Shown: positions 12,520 through 26,300 of the stretch, in pieces
Position numbering within the stretch: position 1 is the stretch's first letter
Layout: each line of letters begins with the position of its first letter
Assembly: GCA_964019165.1 (NCBI GenBank)
Contig: OZ025269.1
Coordinates: 12,366,308-12,430,307, forward strand
Length of the DNA stretch: 64,000 nucleotides
Source of the DNA: Mastigias papua
Lineage: Eukaryota > Cnidaria > Scyphozoa > Rhizostomeae > Mastigiidae
Direction: 5' to 3'
Notes under the pieces: generated by a model
The model's input: only the letters and a program-made list of their open reading frames with translations
Told to the model about the DNA's origin: nothing
Databases searched by the model: none
Made by a program: the position numbers and the translations under genes

Positions 12520-12591
12520 GCCACCACCGGGAATAGAACCACGGATCTCTTGCTTTCCGGGCAAGCGTCTTAACCATTAGACCACAGTGGC
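12520..12591 (-). tRNA. tRNA-like sequence (probable tRNA pseudogene or tRNA-derived repeat), anticodon-position GGA
   Basis: On the minus strand a 72-base cloverleaf can be drawn. The acceptor stem GCCACTG pairs with TGGTGGC (with two wobble pairs). The D stem GTCT/AGAC and the anticodon stem CTTGC/GCAAG are perfect. The T loop is TTCTATT. A-box and B-box-like sequences are present. Against a functional tRNA: base 33 is C instead of T, the T stem has two mismatches, and the anticodon position GGA (Ser) lacks the long variable arm of tRNA-Ser. A decayed tRNA or the head of a SINE is more likely. Confidence 0.5.
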
Positions 12592-12720
12592 TTCTTTTAA
12601 CTCTCCTGATTTTAACACCTTTAAGGTTACTACTTACACGATCAACGTTTTTCTGTTCAGAAGAACAGTCCATTTGAAAGAAGTGTTTTCCGTCTATGCA
12701 AACAATGACATGGAGAATCA

Positions 12721-14292
12721 CTTGAACAGTATATCACTGGCCTAGGACAGCTTGCCGCCACATGTGACTATGAGCCTGCTGTGGATGAACAAATCCGAGA
12801 TCAGGTCATAGCAGCATGCAGCTCATCTAAATTGAGAAAAAGATTACTTGCCGAGCCTGACCTCACGTTGCAAAAATGCATTGCAATAGGCCAGACGGTT
12901 GGAAGTGCAAATCATCATACAGAAGAGATTGAATCCACTTCTTGAAAAGGGGCACATGACGGACAGTACCTAAATTTCCTCAAATGGCAAAATCACAAAG
13001 CAGGAAGTGCCCGTAAAGGGGGGAAGCCCAAAATTTCACATGGTAGGTGTGGTGCAGAAGGACATTTTTCTTTAGAATGCCGTCGGAGTAAAAATCATAT
13101 TTGCTCAAAATGTGGAAAAATGGGACATTTTAAAAGTTTTTGCCGCACCAAAGCAAAGATACCTTCAAGAAATGTACCTCATACATCTAGAGCGTTAACA
13201 GAAGAGCAAACTCTGGATACAAAAGTTTAATCTGCAACAGCCTATCTTGCTGATGATAAGGATGATGATGACGTTTATGCATTTTACATTAACAAGGAAT
13301 ACATGAAAAGGAATACACACCCAATTCTCATCAATGGCTCTCAAATTGACATGTTCATTGACTCAGGTACGACTGTAGACATTCTAGGTTAGGGTGATTT
13401 CGAGCAAATCAAAGAAAAACCTGTACTACGACCAAAAATGGTGAGAATCTTTCCCTACCAGTCACAAGTGCCTCTCGCTATTTAGAGGGTATTTTTTGGT
13501 ACAGCCATGGCATGTGGAAATTCACACATTTCCCAATTTTACGTCGCAAAAGGAAAACATGGCTCACTTCTATCAAGAACAACTGCAGAAGCCTTAGATC
13601 TTCTCAGAGTGGGCCTCCAATTTCAGCTACTTACCATCCAATACAGCAACACTGTGTCAATGCTACCAGTGACACAACACCGTCGCTCGACTCAGTTCTT
13701 GACAAGCGCAAGGACACTTTCAAAGGGATTGGAAAATTTACTAATTTTTAGGTCAAATTACATGTAAATCCAAACGTGACACCAGTTCAGCGGCCAATAC
13801 GCCGTATTCCATATCATACCAGGAAGAAAGTCACAGCAGAGCTTCAACGTCTACTAGATCTTGGTATCATTGAAAGGGTTAATGGAACTACCAGCCGGAT
13901 AAATCCTGTAGTAGTTGTCCCTAAAATTAACGATCGAATTCGCCTTTGCCTTGACACGCGTCGTGCAAACGAGGCAATTATTCGAGAAAGACATGTCATT
14001 CCAACAATATAAGACATCCTCCCCGAGTTACATGAAGCCAAATATTTTTGCAAGTTAGATTTACGTGAGGGCTATCACCAATTATGTCTCTCAAAGGAAA
14101 TTCATCCTATTGCCTGTTTTACACCGCATCAAGGACTCTTTCAGTACAAGCGTCTGATATCAGGTGTAAATACTGCCTTTGAAATCTTCCAGAAACAAAT
14201 TGAACTTGCTCTCTCAGGAAATGATGGTTCTAAGAATATCTCTGATGAGGATATCTCTAAGAATGTCTCTACTTGTCATTCTCTGTTTTAGA
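12721..14292 (+). mobile_element. Degenerate Ty3/gypsy-type gag-pol remnant, plus strand, truncated in the RT
   Basis: Gag-like sequence with LGQLAATCDYEP and a leucine-rich helix is at 12740-12900. A CCHC zinc knuckle CSKCGKMGHFKSFC is near 13100, preceded by a second knuckle that has lost its first Cys. The aspartic protease motif FIDSGTTVDILG is near 13355. RT starts near 13776 with PIRRIPYHTRKKV, LLDLGIIERV, RLCLDTRRANEAI and KLDLREGYHQL. It ends just after a degraded catalytic box (ISDED near 14245). In-frame stops occur after gag, in protease and in RT. Integrase and LTRs are absent. Confidence 0.8.
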
Positions 14293-14523
14293 TTATTATC
14301 GAAAAAGGTACATGGCTGTTAGTCAGGTTTCTTTATTTAAGCTAGTCCTTTATTCATAGTTTTGAATTTTGGTTGCATACTGGGAAAAAGACCTTGAATA
14401 TGTGAACTGTTGAAGATTAGGATAACATTTGCAAAAACTACATCTGGTGTGATTTTTGGAAAAGCTCTTGATATTCGTCATAAAGATTCACACTTCTGAC
14501 AGAAATTCTAACAGGAGTTTTTA
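14293..14523. other. short stretch without recognisable content
   Basis: This lies between the gypsy remnant and the 744-bp inverted-repeat element. No motif was identified. Confidence 0.3.
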
Positions 14524-15267
14524 ACCCTGTTTACAAGGGATCGGATCCAAAACTATCCGGGTAGATATAGGTACTGTTAGGCTTTGCGGTTACACGGTAC
14601 ATTGTGTATCCGTATCCTTTTGGATCCGCTATCCGAACAATTTTGGATACATTTCCAGGAGTGGATACTTTTGGATCCGAATACTTTTAGATCCCGTGTA
14701 AACGGGTGAATCGGATCCAAATGTGTATGGATAGGAAATGAGGTTGAAATTCTTGTGGAATTGAGGCAATAGCAACATGGCATCAGTTTGGCGCTAAGAT
14801 TCAAAGATAAAGAAGGTAAACATCATGAATGCATTACGAAGTCTGAAGTTGCTGTGGGAATTACGATGTCCATTTCATCTTACTTCTCTGCTTGTATGCA
14901 GTTAGCAAGTTATGTTTTACTCAACATAGACTAAGACAAGGTCAGTTACTTTCAAGAATCTTGATTAGTCATTCGACCGAAACCAAGAAGAATAGGTTGA
15001 TTATGAGACATTATGTGCAGAATTCAGATGAACACAAAAGCACACACAAAAAGGACAAAGACATTGGTGCCAAAACTACTCTTGAAACTTAAATGCGCCT
15101 GCGCGTTTTTCTTGAATGCAGAGCGAATCCATATGGATCCGATCCCGTGTAAACGCAAACAGATTTGGATCCGATCCCATGTAAACGCCATCACAAAAAT
15201 TCATTGGATCTAGAAGTATCCGGATAGCTTTGGATCCGATCTCTAAGCGATCCCGTGTAAACGGGGT
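14524..15267. mobile_element. 744-bp non-autonomous element with inverted termini and repeated GTTTACA/GGATC motifs
   Basis: The left end (ACCCTGTTTACAAGGGATCG) and the reverse complement of the right end (ACCCCGTTTACACGGGATCG) match. Homology continues through GGATCC and CTATCCGG blocks for about 45 bases. Inside, the same GGATCCGATCCCGTGTAAACG-like string recurs at about 14690, 15135 and 15165 as subterminal repeats. No transposase ORF is present. A target duplication is not clear. DNA-transposon-derived by structure; superfamily unknown. Confidence 0.65.
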
Positions 15268-15675
15268 CTTTATCTAGGTGTAAACCCGTGGCTTCAGAAT
15301 TTCCTAGCTGCGGCCCTGCTGAGTTGAAGAAATATAGAAAAGGAACATGTTTTAGGGCTTCCTTTTTATATAGACTCATTGCCTCTTTCTTGGCCACTGC
15401 CATTTCACAACAACAGCAGCAAAAGACTAAACCTCTCAAGAAGTATTATTTCACATTCGCGTTGCCTAGTTAGTTAACTGAAGAAATACTTCTCACTTCC
15501 GGCTTCTAAGAACTAACGATTTTGGGTAAGAGGAAGACCTCTCAATCAGTTAAATAGATTAATTTCTCTATGAATACATTTCATTGCAGCAGGGAAGTGA
15601 ATTCACGCTTCACTTGCGCGACAGAACATATCCATACAGGCTGCATCCATATGCTTACCGAGTCTGTGGTTCAAA
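15268..15675. promoter_or_regulatory. Region upstream of gene copy 2
   Basis: This must hold the 5' UTR and probably the promoter of copy 2, but no TATA box or initiator can be singled out. No upstream block conserved with copies 3 or 4 was seen. The start region of each copy differs although the coding sequence is similar. Confidence 0.3.
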
Positions 15676-17301
15676 ATGAGACATAGGATGTCACAACTAT
15701 TGAGTCTTTCGTATCAATTGGCATTGCTCACTCTCCTACTATCGAGAAGTGTTGCAATTAAAGTCAAGTCTTATGATGGAGTCGACAATTCAGCTTGTTG
15801 TCAGAGCTCAGTTAGGCCATGTAAGTCCTTAGCATTTGCGTTTTCCTGCATCTCAAACAATACTTCTGGGTCACCTTCCATAATTTCCGTTGATGGAGTT
15901 GCAAGTTTGGTTGGAAGAACGGAACTGATTGTACCTGAAGACTACAATGTGACAGTTGAAAGTCAATCTGTAGTCCCAGCTGTTATCAGTTGTGAATCTA
16001 GTACCGCGATGCTGTTAGTACGATCAAAAGGAGGAGGAGCATCAGTAGCGTTCAGAAACATACTGGTGCGTAATTGTGGACCTAACGTACCATCAGCTGT
16101 CTTGATAGAAGGACCACTGAATGCAGAATTCAGCAATTGTACTTTTATTAACAACATATGTTCAGGGTTGAACAGTAGAGATGCTAACCTGACAATTAGA
16201 GATTCCAGATTTAGGAACAACATTGCTAACCAAAGTGCAAGCTTTGCAATTGATTTTGCGTTTGGAAATACTTCACTTGGAGGAGGTCTAGGGGTCATGT
16301 TTGATAAAGGTATTGGGCTTAAAGTGCAGATCACATCATCGGATTTTACTCTGGGCAGTAGCTTTGTTAATTACGACCCTAATGCTGTCAGCCATGACAC
16401 TGGTAAGACAAGACTGTTATCTACCTACTATGCAACGGGTGGCGGACTGTCTGTCATCAGCACATTTCACTCTCATGATAACTCTGTTGTCATTAGGAAT
16501 TGTAACTTTGAACATAACAGAGGGACATATGGTGGTGGTCTTTACTTTGCTTTTGCTCACAACTCAACACGCAATAGCGTACTTGTTGAGAATTGCACTG
16601 TGGCTAGAAATTTTGTATCACTCACCGGTAGTGGACTCTTGATTTCGTCGTGGGACAGAGCTCACAACAACACACTAATCCTGAAAGGCTGCAATATATT
16701 TTCAAACAATGCAATGGGTGGTGGTGCCATGAAAGTCATTTACAACAACATTGATCCTTCAAATGTGAATAGGGGAGGACTGATGGACTTTCAAATGCAC
16801 AATTGCAATGTTTTTGACAATGTTGCAGTGTCAGGGTCAGCCTTGCGCTTGCTATCAACAACACCCTCTGGCCACGGACCACAGTTGTTGCCAAAATTAT
16901 ACAACTGCACAATAAGTGGACATAGACCTGCCAGAGGCTCAAAAGAGTACCCAGGGGCAATACTCAGTACAAATGTGGGTATTGAATTTCATGGAAGGAA
17001 TTACCTTACCAATAATACTCAAGGAAGTGCTATTCATATTTCATTAGGAACCATACATGTAAGAGGAATTCTTGTTTTTGAGCACAATATTGGCCTACTG
17101 GGTGGTGCAGCATATTTGGCTGATGCATCAAAAGTAAGATTATATCCAGGAAGCTACCTGAGAATTTCAAACAATCATGCAAAATTCAGTGGTGGTGGAT
17201 TGTTTGCTGAGGCAACGGCGCTACAAGAAGTGCAATATCCATACAATCCTGGATGCTTTCTTCAATATTCAGAGGAAGAAACACCTCCATCTCTTTGGCA
17301 G
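15676..17301 (+). CDS. Copy 2 exon A (signal peptide and beta-helix)
   Basis: The start is ATG at 15676; a second Met (residue 5) is an alternative. The hydrophobic core LALLTLLL is followed by SRSVAIKV, a plausible cleavage region. The exon ends SLWQ|GTAAAG in phase 0 (542 codons). A Cys cluster NSACCQSSVRPCKS opens the mature protein. The long reading frame runs past the donor into the intron, which is why the splice site matters. Confidence 0.92.
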
Positions 17302-20300
17302 GTAAAGTTTATTCTATTGGTTTCATGGATTAACGGAAACAAAGGCTTCATTTGGTTGCTCTGTTTTCTGTTTCGTGTTGTTTGTTTGTGTTTGTAGACA
17401 AGGTTAAATAGTTTCCTTTTCAAACATTCCAAGTGCCAGTCAATGTGGTCGATTAAGACCAATGGACTTTTTGAAGATTTTTGGGAGTGATAGTAAGATA
17501 TGCATATTTGATTGGCGGTAGCTACTGACATCTTGATTGGAATATCGCGTATAATGTTATAGGTATCGGTTATACTGAAGTAACTTATGAGTATTAGTTA
17601 TTGAATCTCAGTGTCGGGTGTAGTCAGCAGCTGAGAGTTAAATCGTGTATATAGAAGCAGCAAAATCATTCCACAGAATCCAGTGTACTCTTCTGGACCA
17701 TAAAGCTTTTTGCATTGCCAATTGGAAATCGCTTCTTTACATCTATAAACGTAGTGCGGGGAATCAAATATTTAAGGCGCCTGCATCTTATCCGTAACAA
17801 TGAAGAATGTTATTCCAAATCTACTTTTATCATATGCCCTTGTCTTTGTGGGGACGTAGGCCCAGAGTGATCAGTCAGACATTGAATACACCTATGTAAA
17901 TGCTGTGATAAATGTTACACTGTATGGTAAACCATTCCAGTGTTCTGCACAGTTGCCTTTCTCTATCGTTCGCTTAACGCTGGTCTCTTATATATGCCGT
18001 TACATGAGAATATTCCAGACGATTATGTATTGTCCAAAATAGCTATTTCATCAAAGTAAGACTAGAACTTTCTAGGACTATCTGTGATTAAATGTGTGCA
18101 TAGTCTGTTGGTACTAGAGAACTTCAATAAAGCACTAAAAAGCGGCATTTTTTTCGACAGACTGAAAACTTTTCGTCTCACACTCAACTGAGTGTGAAAC
18201 GTCGTAACGTGACTGTTTTCATGAAAAACTTAACCTCCTTCATTACATTACATCTTGTTTCTATGCTGTGAAGCCCCGTGTGATTTACCACACTAGGTCA
18301 TGCTACCATCTGCTAAAAAGACAGCGTTCCTACCACTAAACTAGATTGCTTAGTTTATGAATTTTCGTGCGGATTTGAAGCTCGGTCGTAGGATGCACTA
18401 CACAGAGACTAGCAGATGGAATAAAACAACATGTACCCACGAGCATCAGCACGGAAAACACTATAATAAGGGAATAGCAACCTCGTATGTGCAATAGCGA
18501 TAATTCTAAAATTTAATTGTGATTCGTCTATAGGAGAACTTCTTATTAAAAGTTCAGAATGCGCCAAAACAGATACAGACGATAGTTTCGGATCATTGGG
18601 AAAGCGAGGTCGTCCTTTCATTTAAGTGTTTTGGAATCAGTTTACATTAAAAGAAATGCATTAAGAGTCAAAGCCCAATCTTATGTAGACGAAAAGAGTT
18701 CATTTTCTCAATTGGACTCTTCAAGTAAACAATGGTGAAAGGTGCTAATTGGCCAGTCTCAGAGCCAAATAGACACATTATTCATCATATCACGTGTATC
18801 CACATCCGGCTGCTGTATATTTCGGTTCACCTTTCGTCGTTATCCGACGTTTCATGCTCTGATGAGTGTCGGACAAGAAAAGCTTTCAGTATATCTAAAT
18901 AATGATGCCGCTTTTTCGTGTGTAGTGGATTACCTTAGTCGAGTGTCCTTCGCCACAGCAGACTGGCTATGAACGTTAAACAATAATCAGAAATCTTCAG
19001 ATTTTGAAAAATGAGCAACCGCTCCACTTTAGACGTAAGCGTAAGAGAGTTATTCCATAGCCCAACTAGGAAATTGTTAGGCTAAATGTAACATAGCTGC
19101 CAAATGCTTGAGAGCTTGGATTAGGTCTATTTTCTCCCATTCTAATTGACCAATCATGCGGTTATCTGACCAGGCATGCGTCCCGGAGCTAAATGTATGC
19201 CTATTTTGCATGATGATTTGTCAATTAGGTTGGGAGAAAATAGACCTGATCAGAGCTCCCAAACATTTTGCGGCTATGAAGTTAATGAAGCCTATAGTTA
19301 TAATTCTCTAAACGTAAAATGATGGAAAGCCGAATCTGAAATAGAAAATCTCAAATTTCAGAAAGGAACATAGACCATGAATGCTTAGCACACTGATTTT
19401 TACAAAATTTTGGTATTTTAAGCATTACCTACCTATATGTAAAAGGGCCCCTTCAGAAAATTCAAACCGTACCCGAAGACATCAAAGAGAACTGTTATCA
19501 CTTCAAAAGGCCATTTGATTTCCTTTACCCTAGAATATGCATCCTGCAATGATGCTTGTGTAGTCGCACATATTCCGGAGTTTTTTTAATTGTTCCAGAG
19601 TTTTGCTCTCATTTTTCCAAACTAGTTGTTAATTTCATGTTAGATGACCTAACTACTTGTGGGCTACCTATTTTTCTAGACCAAAGTTGAATTTACAAAC
19701 AATAGTGCATCACTGAGGGGAGCAGCTCTATTTCTGAACAGTCTTGTTGGTTGCCGATGGGGAGAGGACGATGTTAGCAGACAACTTAATCGGACGTTGA
19801 GATGGGCCGACAAGATAACTTACTCTGGCAACTTTATTTTGTTGGAAAGTAATGGTGCTAAAATTGAAGGACCCAAAGTTGACATTGCAACTGACACATA
19901 TGATTACATTGTCACAAATTCGCACAAGTCGTTGCAGGTAAGCAGCATATTTTAGCTGCCAATATTTCCTAGCCCATAGTCACCATTTGGCCAAAATACT
20001 GGTAGACGGCAGGCCCCTTCGTACAGTGGGCCCTCTCTCAACTTCGTGAAAGGCGACTTTTTGAAGGAATGGATATTGCTTGAATTCAGGTCATAGCGTG
20101 ATTAAAATGAGTGCAAGATTGAAATTTGATCTTTGAGTAGCCACAAAATAATGATGCAAAATATAGTTTGTGAATTATGGTATGAGAATTTACATCTGTT
20201 ATGAAATCTTGTTAAGAAGAAATTACAGATAATTTAGTGTAGGGCTCCAAACCACCAATTTCATGAAGGGCCGCACACTACTCCGTTTTGCCACTGCCGC

Positions 20301-23300
20301 CAGGCAAATGCTTTGTACGCACTAGGCAATAACCAAAATCTGCCCTTCCTGTCGGCAAATTGCTGTAATGTTTCTATTATAAGGGTCTAAGACGTCGATT
20401 AGGACTAAAATTACCAGGAGATTCATTTTGAAATGTAATAAATCAAATATATAACTGCATTCGTAAAAGCTATATATTCAACTCCGCAAACAAAGAGCTA
20501 TTTTCTGAGTTGAAATCAATATGCAGATGAAGAATGTTCTGAGCTGATGTTACTCATATAGTGTCACATGTGCTATTAAGTAGGATTTGCTGAAAATGTT
20601 CCAGGGTACTGGCGTATATTGCAAATACTACATATATTGGGTTCTGACTTTGAAGGTTGGTTAGCTTCTTCAAAGCCTAACTTTCACTTTGATTTAAACT
20701 TTTTATAAGAACGATGAAGCTAGGATTACCAATAAATAAGAACACTGATAGAATATGCTTAGTCCAAAGATGGGAAATTAAAAGAGATTTACAAGTTGTC
20801 AATTACTTGCATTCTTTTGGCAAAAACTCTGATGATTTTGCTCATGGATATTAACACTCTTTGCTTAAGCTTCAAATGCAACCCAGCGGAATGTCTTAAA
20901 ATCTTCATCATGCAATTAGTTTCTCAACTATTTGCATAAAGATCACACATGAAATTAGAAAAACTGCAAGAACATTTGAAACTAAAATTATCAGCAAATC
21001 AAGAGAATCTAGCCTCCCTCAGAATTGTCTGGTTCTTATATGAAACAAGAGTGTATGCACATGTCTTAGTTGTTAGCTATTTAAAGTCGTGTATTACAGA
21101 AATCCGTTTACTGCTCAAAAATGAAGAGGGGTTTTGTAGCACACAAAGAGAGTGCTTTTTTTCGTCTAGCATTATACGTTGGTTTGCAGGAACCATTCAA
21201 CCCCTCTGGGTATAAGCATAAGAAGATTAGTTCATTATATTATCAAGTCAAACAGAGCAAATTTTAAGCTTGAACACTGTTTAAAGGATAACTTTTTGTC
21301 AATGGCTAGACAGAACTTTTTGAGACCCTCAGACATGTGTCTTGGCTGGGGGCCTTTTCATGCACAAAATTGCTCCTAAATCGAGATGAAGTAACGAATA
21401 AGGACTTTTATCGGAAATGGAGAAAGAAGCAAAAAGCAGTCTATGAACTGAGGAGTATCAGTTTAGTAAATGCCTCTTTATATCAATAAGTGCAAAAGCC
21501 TGTCCTTTGAAAACTAATGAGGAGCTTCTCCAGAGTTCTAAAAGCTTGGAAACTCTAATAGGTACCCCTAGCTTCAAACAGCATAGGTTTCAAATCTTTG
21601 ATTGGCTGAGAGCTTTGATCACATTTAAATTCTCTATACCATTCCAGCCAATTAGAGTACGGGGTCTTATCAACAAATGCCCTTCGCAGCTAAATTTAGG
21701 CCCATTTAGACGAGTTTTACTACCTCTCAGAAAAAAACATCGTGTACAAAGTGCTTTGAGATATTCTAAAGTTTCCTTTTGAAACGATTGCTTTATTAAA
21801 TCTAGCATAAAACTACCGTTGCAATCAATCAAAATATGTCAGGGATTACAGAATACCGGTTCATGTATTCAGTTGTTATCGTCACCCGTTTATACTGGAA
21901 GTAATAGGGGGGGGGGGGATGAACGGCCCCTTTTTACGAATCTAATAATTATAGGACCTAAACTATTTCTCAACTACCTTACTTACAATACCAGATGATC
22001 ATCTCCAACAACCCGCTTTTATGGTATAAACACCCGAGAGAATTTGTAGTACTCAACTAGGTGTCTGTGTCTATCTGATGGAGCAGCCTATATAAAATAC
22101 TATTTACTCAAATAGCTCTGCATTCACAGTAAAAACTAACGTTTCCTCTTGGTTTGTAAGTTCCGGTATCTTTAACGGCCTATTTACCCTATTTGTGATC
22201 ATGAACTTAGTCAAGCTGCTGCTGACGCGTGCATGAATGATGAACGCGCGCGAAGTGTTTAAATTATAAGTATCTCGCGCACGTTGGTTTTGAGCAAAGC
22301 ATTTTCCTCGACCCAGCATGATCGTACACTAGTTTTCCTGAAAGACAGGTGTATCACAGGTAATATAATGGAAGCGGAAACTATGGGTATTTCTAAAAGT
22401 CTGCTTCGTGCAAGCTACAAGTCAAATCCAAAATGGCAGTCTAACGTCCTGGAGTTAATCCCCAACTAAAGATTTAAATATAAATTCAGCTGTAGAGGGC
22501 ATTTGTTGATAGAGTCCTGCACTTTAATTGGCTGGAATGGTATGGAGCAATTAAATGTGATCAGGGCTCTCAGTCAATCAAAGATTTGGAACCTATGCAG
22601 CCTCAACCTATATAGGTCACGACATTAATTAAAGTAATATCCTTTGTATGTGAATAATCTAGTGGCTGGCCACTGAATTCTTATCCTAGGTTGCACCTGG
22701 GGAGACATATGCGCTCAATATTTCAGCAATAGACCAACTTGGAAACAGCGTCTATAGCGTTCCTGTTGTTAAACAGATATTTGAACGCTCTGCAAATCAA
22801 GAGATATCAGTTGGACAACAATATTTTGTTCTTCCTCCTGGAAAGAAGACTATTCCTCAACTCTCAATAATTGGCAGTAGTTTATATGATGCTACAGCTG
22901 GTGTGAATGATACAGAGTTTCTACGAATTTCTGCAACACAATCAAATTTCTTAGTGGAGAAAAACATAAGACTAGATTCGCAGAAGTGCTATCCTGGCTT
23001 TCTTTTTGATGGGAACACATGTGTATGTGATTTATCGATACCTGGTATAGAAAGGTAGGTTAAAGAATTCTGTGATGCACTACCCTCTTTCCAAAGAAAT
23101 GTTTTTTGGAATATGAAGCTAGAGAGCTGATCTAACAAAGCAATTTATGTTGTAGCCCCACAAATCGAACACAAGTTACCAAGTAGTGCCTGATTTTTAT
23201 AACAATTTTACGGAAGGAAGCATAGCAACCGGAAGATTTCCAAACTGTCTTATAATAGGTGCTAGAAATTGTTTTCCATATACAGTAATTTCTCTTTTAC

Positions 23301-26300
23301 GCCATTTGTCAATTAAACCCACCTCGCCAATAAGCTCCCCCCTTTGCAGAAGGAGAATTGTATTTTGCCCAATCCTAACATAATTTATAAAACTGTGAAT
23401 AATGCCGAACATAAGTTATGTCGATAACGAGCATAATATTGTGGTATTGATGACGTTCAATAGTACGGCAGCACAACAAATCAAAATTATACTCAAACGT
23501 CTATGTGCTTAAAACAGAAATGAGAATAATTGATGAAGATGATTATGTTATTGGTGAAAATTACACACGAATTACTAAAAAAATACAAAAAGAAGGTAGT
23601 GGGCTAAGTAAGCGAAATGGCTAGATAAGATAAACATAAGTAAAGGAATGACCTGTGTGAAGTGACGACAGGAATCATGCAAGAGTGATGCCGACATGTG
23701 AAGTGACTGTGGATGACTTGGTAAAAATGGAGAAAACCGGTCGTGAATGAAGGATGGACGAAGGCCTAAGTTGAAGGTTTTTATTCACGGTGTTTAGGGT
23801 TACTACACTTCTTTCATTTCTTTCCAGTAGGATTTCGTAATGGCCTGAAGTTGAATGCACTTCTGTCCCCTTTCATTTTCTACTGAAACCTCATTCAATT
23901 ATGCTATCTTCGTAGAGCTTATGAAAGAATACTTACTTAAATGTAGATATAATCACAGACTGCGCAAGTTACTTAGATGTTATCCCTTTCATGAAATTCT
24001 TTTGCAGGTGCAGCAAAGGTCGTTATCTGTATCTAAAGGACGGGTATTGGGGTGGCATTGTGAATGGGCAGTTTGTGACACATATTTGTCCACGGGGGTA
24101 CTGTAAATGTTCCAGAAAAGAGGGTACAACTGGTTGCTTTTACGACTTCAAAAAGCCCAACGACTTTTGCATTCCTGGGAGAGTCGATATGTTGTGTGGA
24201 AGATGCAAAGATGGTCTGGCATTGAGCCTTCGCCCAACAGAATGTATTAATTGCGATGGCACTGGTGCCTTTCTTGCAATATCCATTATCATGGTTGCGA
24301 TTTTTACACTACTCATAATATACTTTAATCCAAATATACCAACTGACTTGCGTGGAATTTTGTTCTATGTCCAAGTAATGCCTTTCCTTTTCAAGCCTAA
24401 TGATAGAGTTGGTGATATTGTCACTACAATTTCTGGTATATCTGATCTTGGAAGACCAACAGAGTATCCAATCAATACATGTGCAGTGCCTGGTCTTGGC
24501 AACCTGGGAACTGCTACTTTGAATTACGTCACACCTGCAGAAGTCCTATTAATTTTGCTTGTCATATTCGTCATCCGGCGTTTCATTCCATTTAAACGCA
24601 ACAAGCCGTTTCAGTGCTTTTTAGTTCTTATGGTCTTGATGTACAAGTATCTTGTTGAAACCAGTTTTGCTATCATACATTGCGTTGATGTTGGAGGTAT
24701 GTTCAGTTTATTATTCTGAGTATATACATATTGTAGTTGAATGATCGAGAAACGACTGCAGTAATGTTGATTGCATAGACAATGGCATTGTGCCTCGAGC
24801 ATACTGGGCTAGTAGCGATTGTTTCTTTGAGAATCGAGATGCTCAAAATGCACATGAAAGAAGTTAGTCGTTTGTATTCGAGATTAAGAATGGTGAATCT
24901 CGAAGACCTTCTTTGAAAGATAAAAGTCTTCGTCCTTGTGTATGGGACATGGTAGTTTTTTTCCCGTTGAAAGAGAATGAAGGGAAGAAGCCTTCTGGGC
25001 AGTAACCTTTAGTAGCCAAGTGAATAAGATGAGTTCAGTCATGGTTTTCGATAGTCACGACTACTTACTTTCTACTTAGTATTGAAATTACATTGCTATA
25101 GTTTATTTTTACTTTGGTGAAAACCATGCTAAACTATTGTTTTACTTTGGCGAAAGCCTTGCTAAAGTGTTGTTCTACATTTGTAAGAGCCATACAACCT
25201 GTGATATGAGCGATGTTATTAGGGTATGGAGCTTTTGTTAGTGAATGTCCCATTTGCCGATGTATATCTGACTTTAAATCCTACTGATCTAGATTGATTT
25301 TACTTGAGCATGCTGCTGTTTGTTTAGGTTTTGAAAGATACACTTGTTATGCCATGAATTATGCTCGGAGATGGAAGTTGCTCATTATGAATCTGTTTTT
25401 GCTCTATACGAAACCTGTATTATTGGAATATTAGCAGACATGAAGTGCTCTCCGAGGAACGCTGCTTCATGCAACTATGATTGAACCTTACTCGTCTGCA
25501 TTTCAGTAGAGTGAAAATCGTATACTAGAGATACAATAGCATTCCGCAAAAAGTAGCCTTTGCACCAGGCCTCCGTGATGTCGCTAACTTGAATAAAGGC
25601 ATAAATTAGCCTAAATATCGTTATAATTGTTGGTTGAAAGATGCTTAATTTTTAACTTTGCCTTGTTCAACAAGAGAGGCCGGAGTTGTCTGTCAAGATA
25701 AAAGGACCGTCTCTCAATGCTTTTGAACAGAAGAAATTATGTGGTAACAGCCACTACCCCAGGCAATTTATTCATATGTATTATATAAGGATGGTTTTAG
25801 CTTAGACCCAAAAGAGTTCTTTGGTGTGGAACTTTACTGTACTAGTCTATATCGAATTTTTATTCATTTAAGTTTGAAACTTACATAGTTACTTGCATTT
25901 TGCACAGGAAAAAATGTGTACTTCTATGATGGCAGTTGGGAATGCTTTCAAGGCTTTCACCTGGCGTTTTTCATTGTCTCCATTTCGGTGATACTAGTCT
26001 TCGTTGTTGTACCAGTTATAATGCTTGTTATCACTGTACATAATGGTGCAGGAAAGATTTGTTATTGCTTTGATATTCCAGTGCAAGCCATTGATGTCAT
26101 AGCACACGGCTTGAGGTATAGTAGTAATTGTTTTGTATAAATGTGCCTTTAGTTCAATTTTTGTTGTTGTTCTGCTTGTGGATGGTTTAAGGTTTAATAC
26201 AAGCTAGTGATCTATTGTCACTTCTGTTAATGTGAAGTGGATTTTGTATCGCAATCACTAACTTAATAGATTCCTGTAGTTAGTAAGGAATTAAAATGCA

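Larger units (their letters stand above)
17302..19679. other. intron A-B of copy 2
   Basis: Phase 0, 2378 bp. It contains a degraded copy of the foldback repeat (about 18119-18930) and a short inverted-repeat element (19089-19284). No other gene is seen. Confidence 0.75.

Noticed and set aside
15963..16334. Long open frames antisense to exon A (likewise 45465-45806 and 56594-57037)
   Set aside because: They are antisense shadows of the conserved sense exons.
18270..18360. tRNA-like string TAGTTTAGTGGTAGGAACGCTG on the minus strand
   Set aside because: It resembles a tRNA D-arm region but no T arm or acceptor stem follows; too weak to call.
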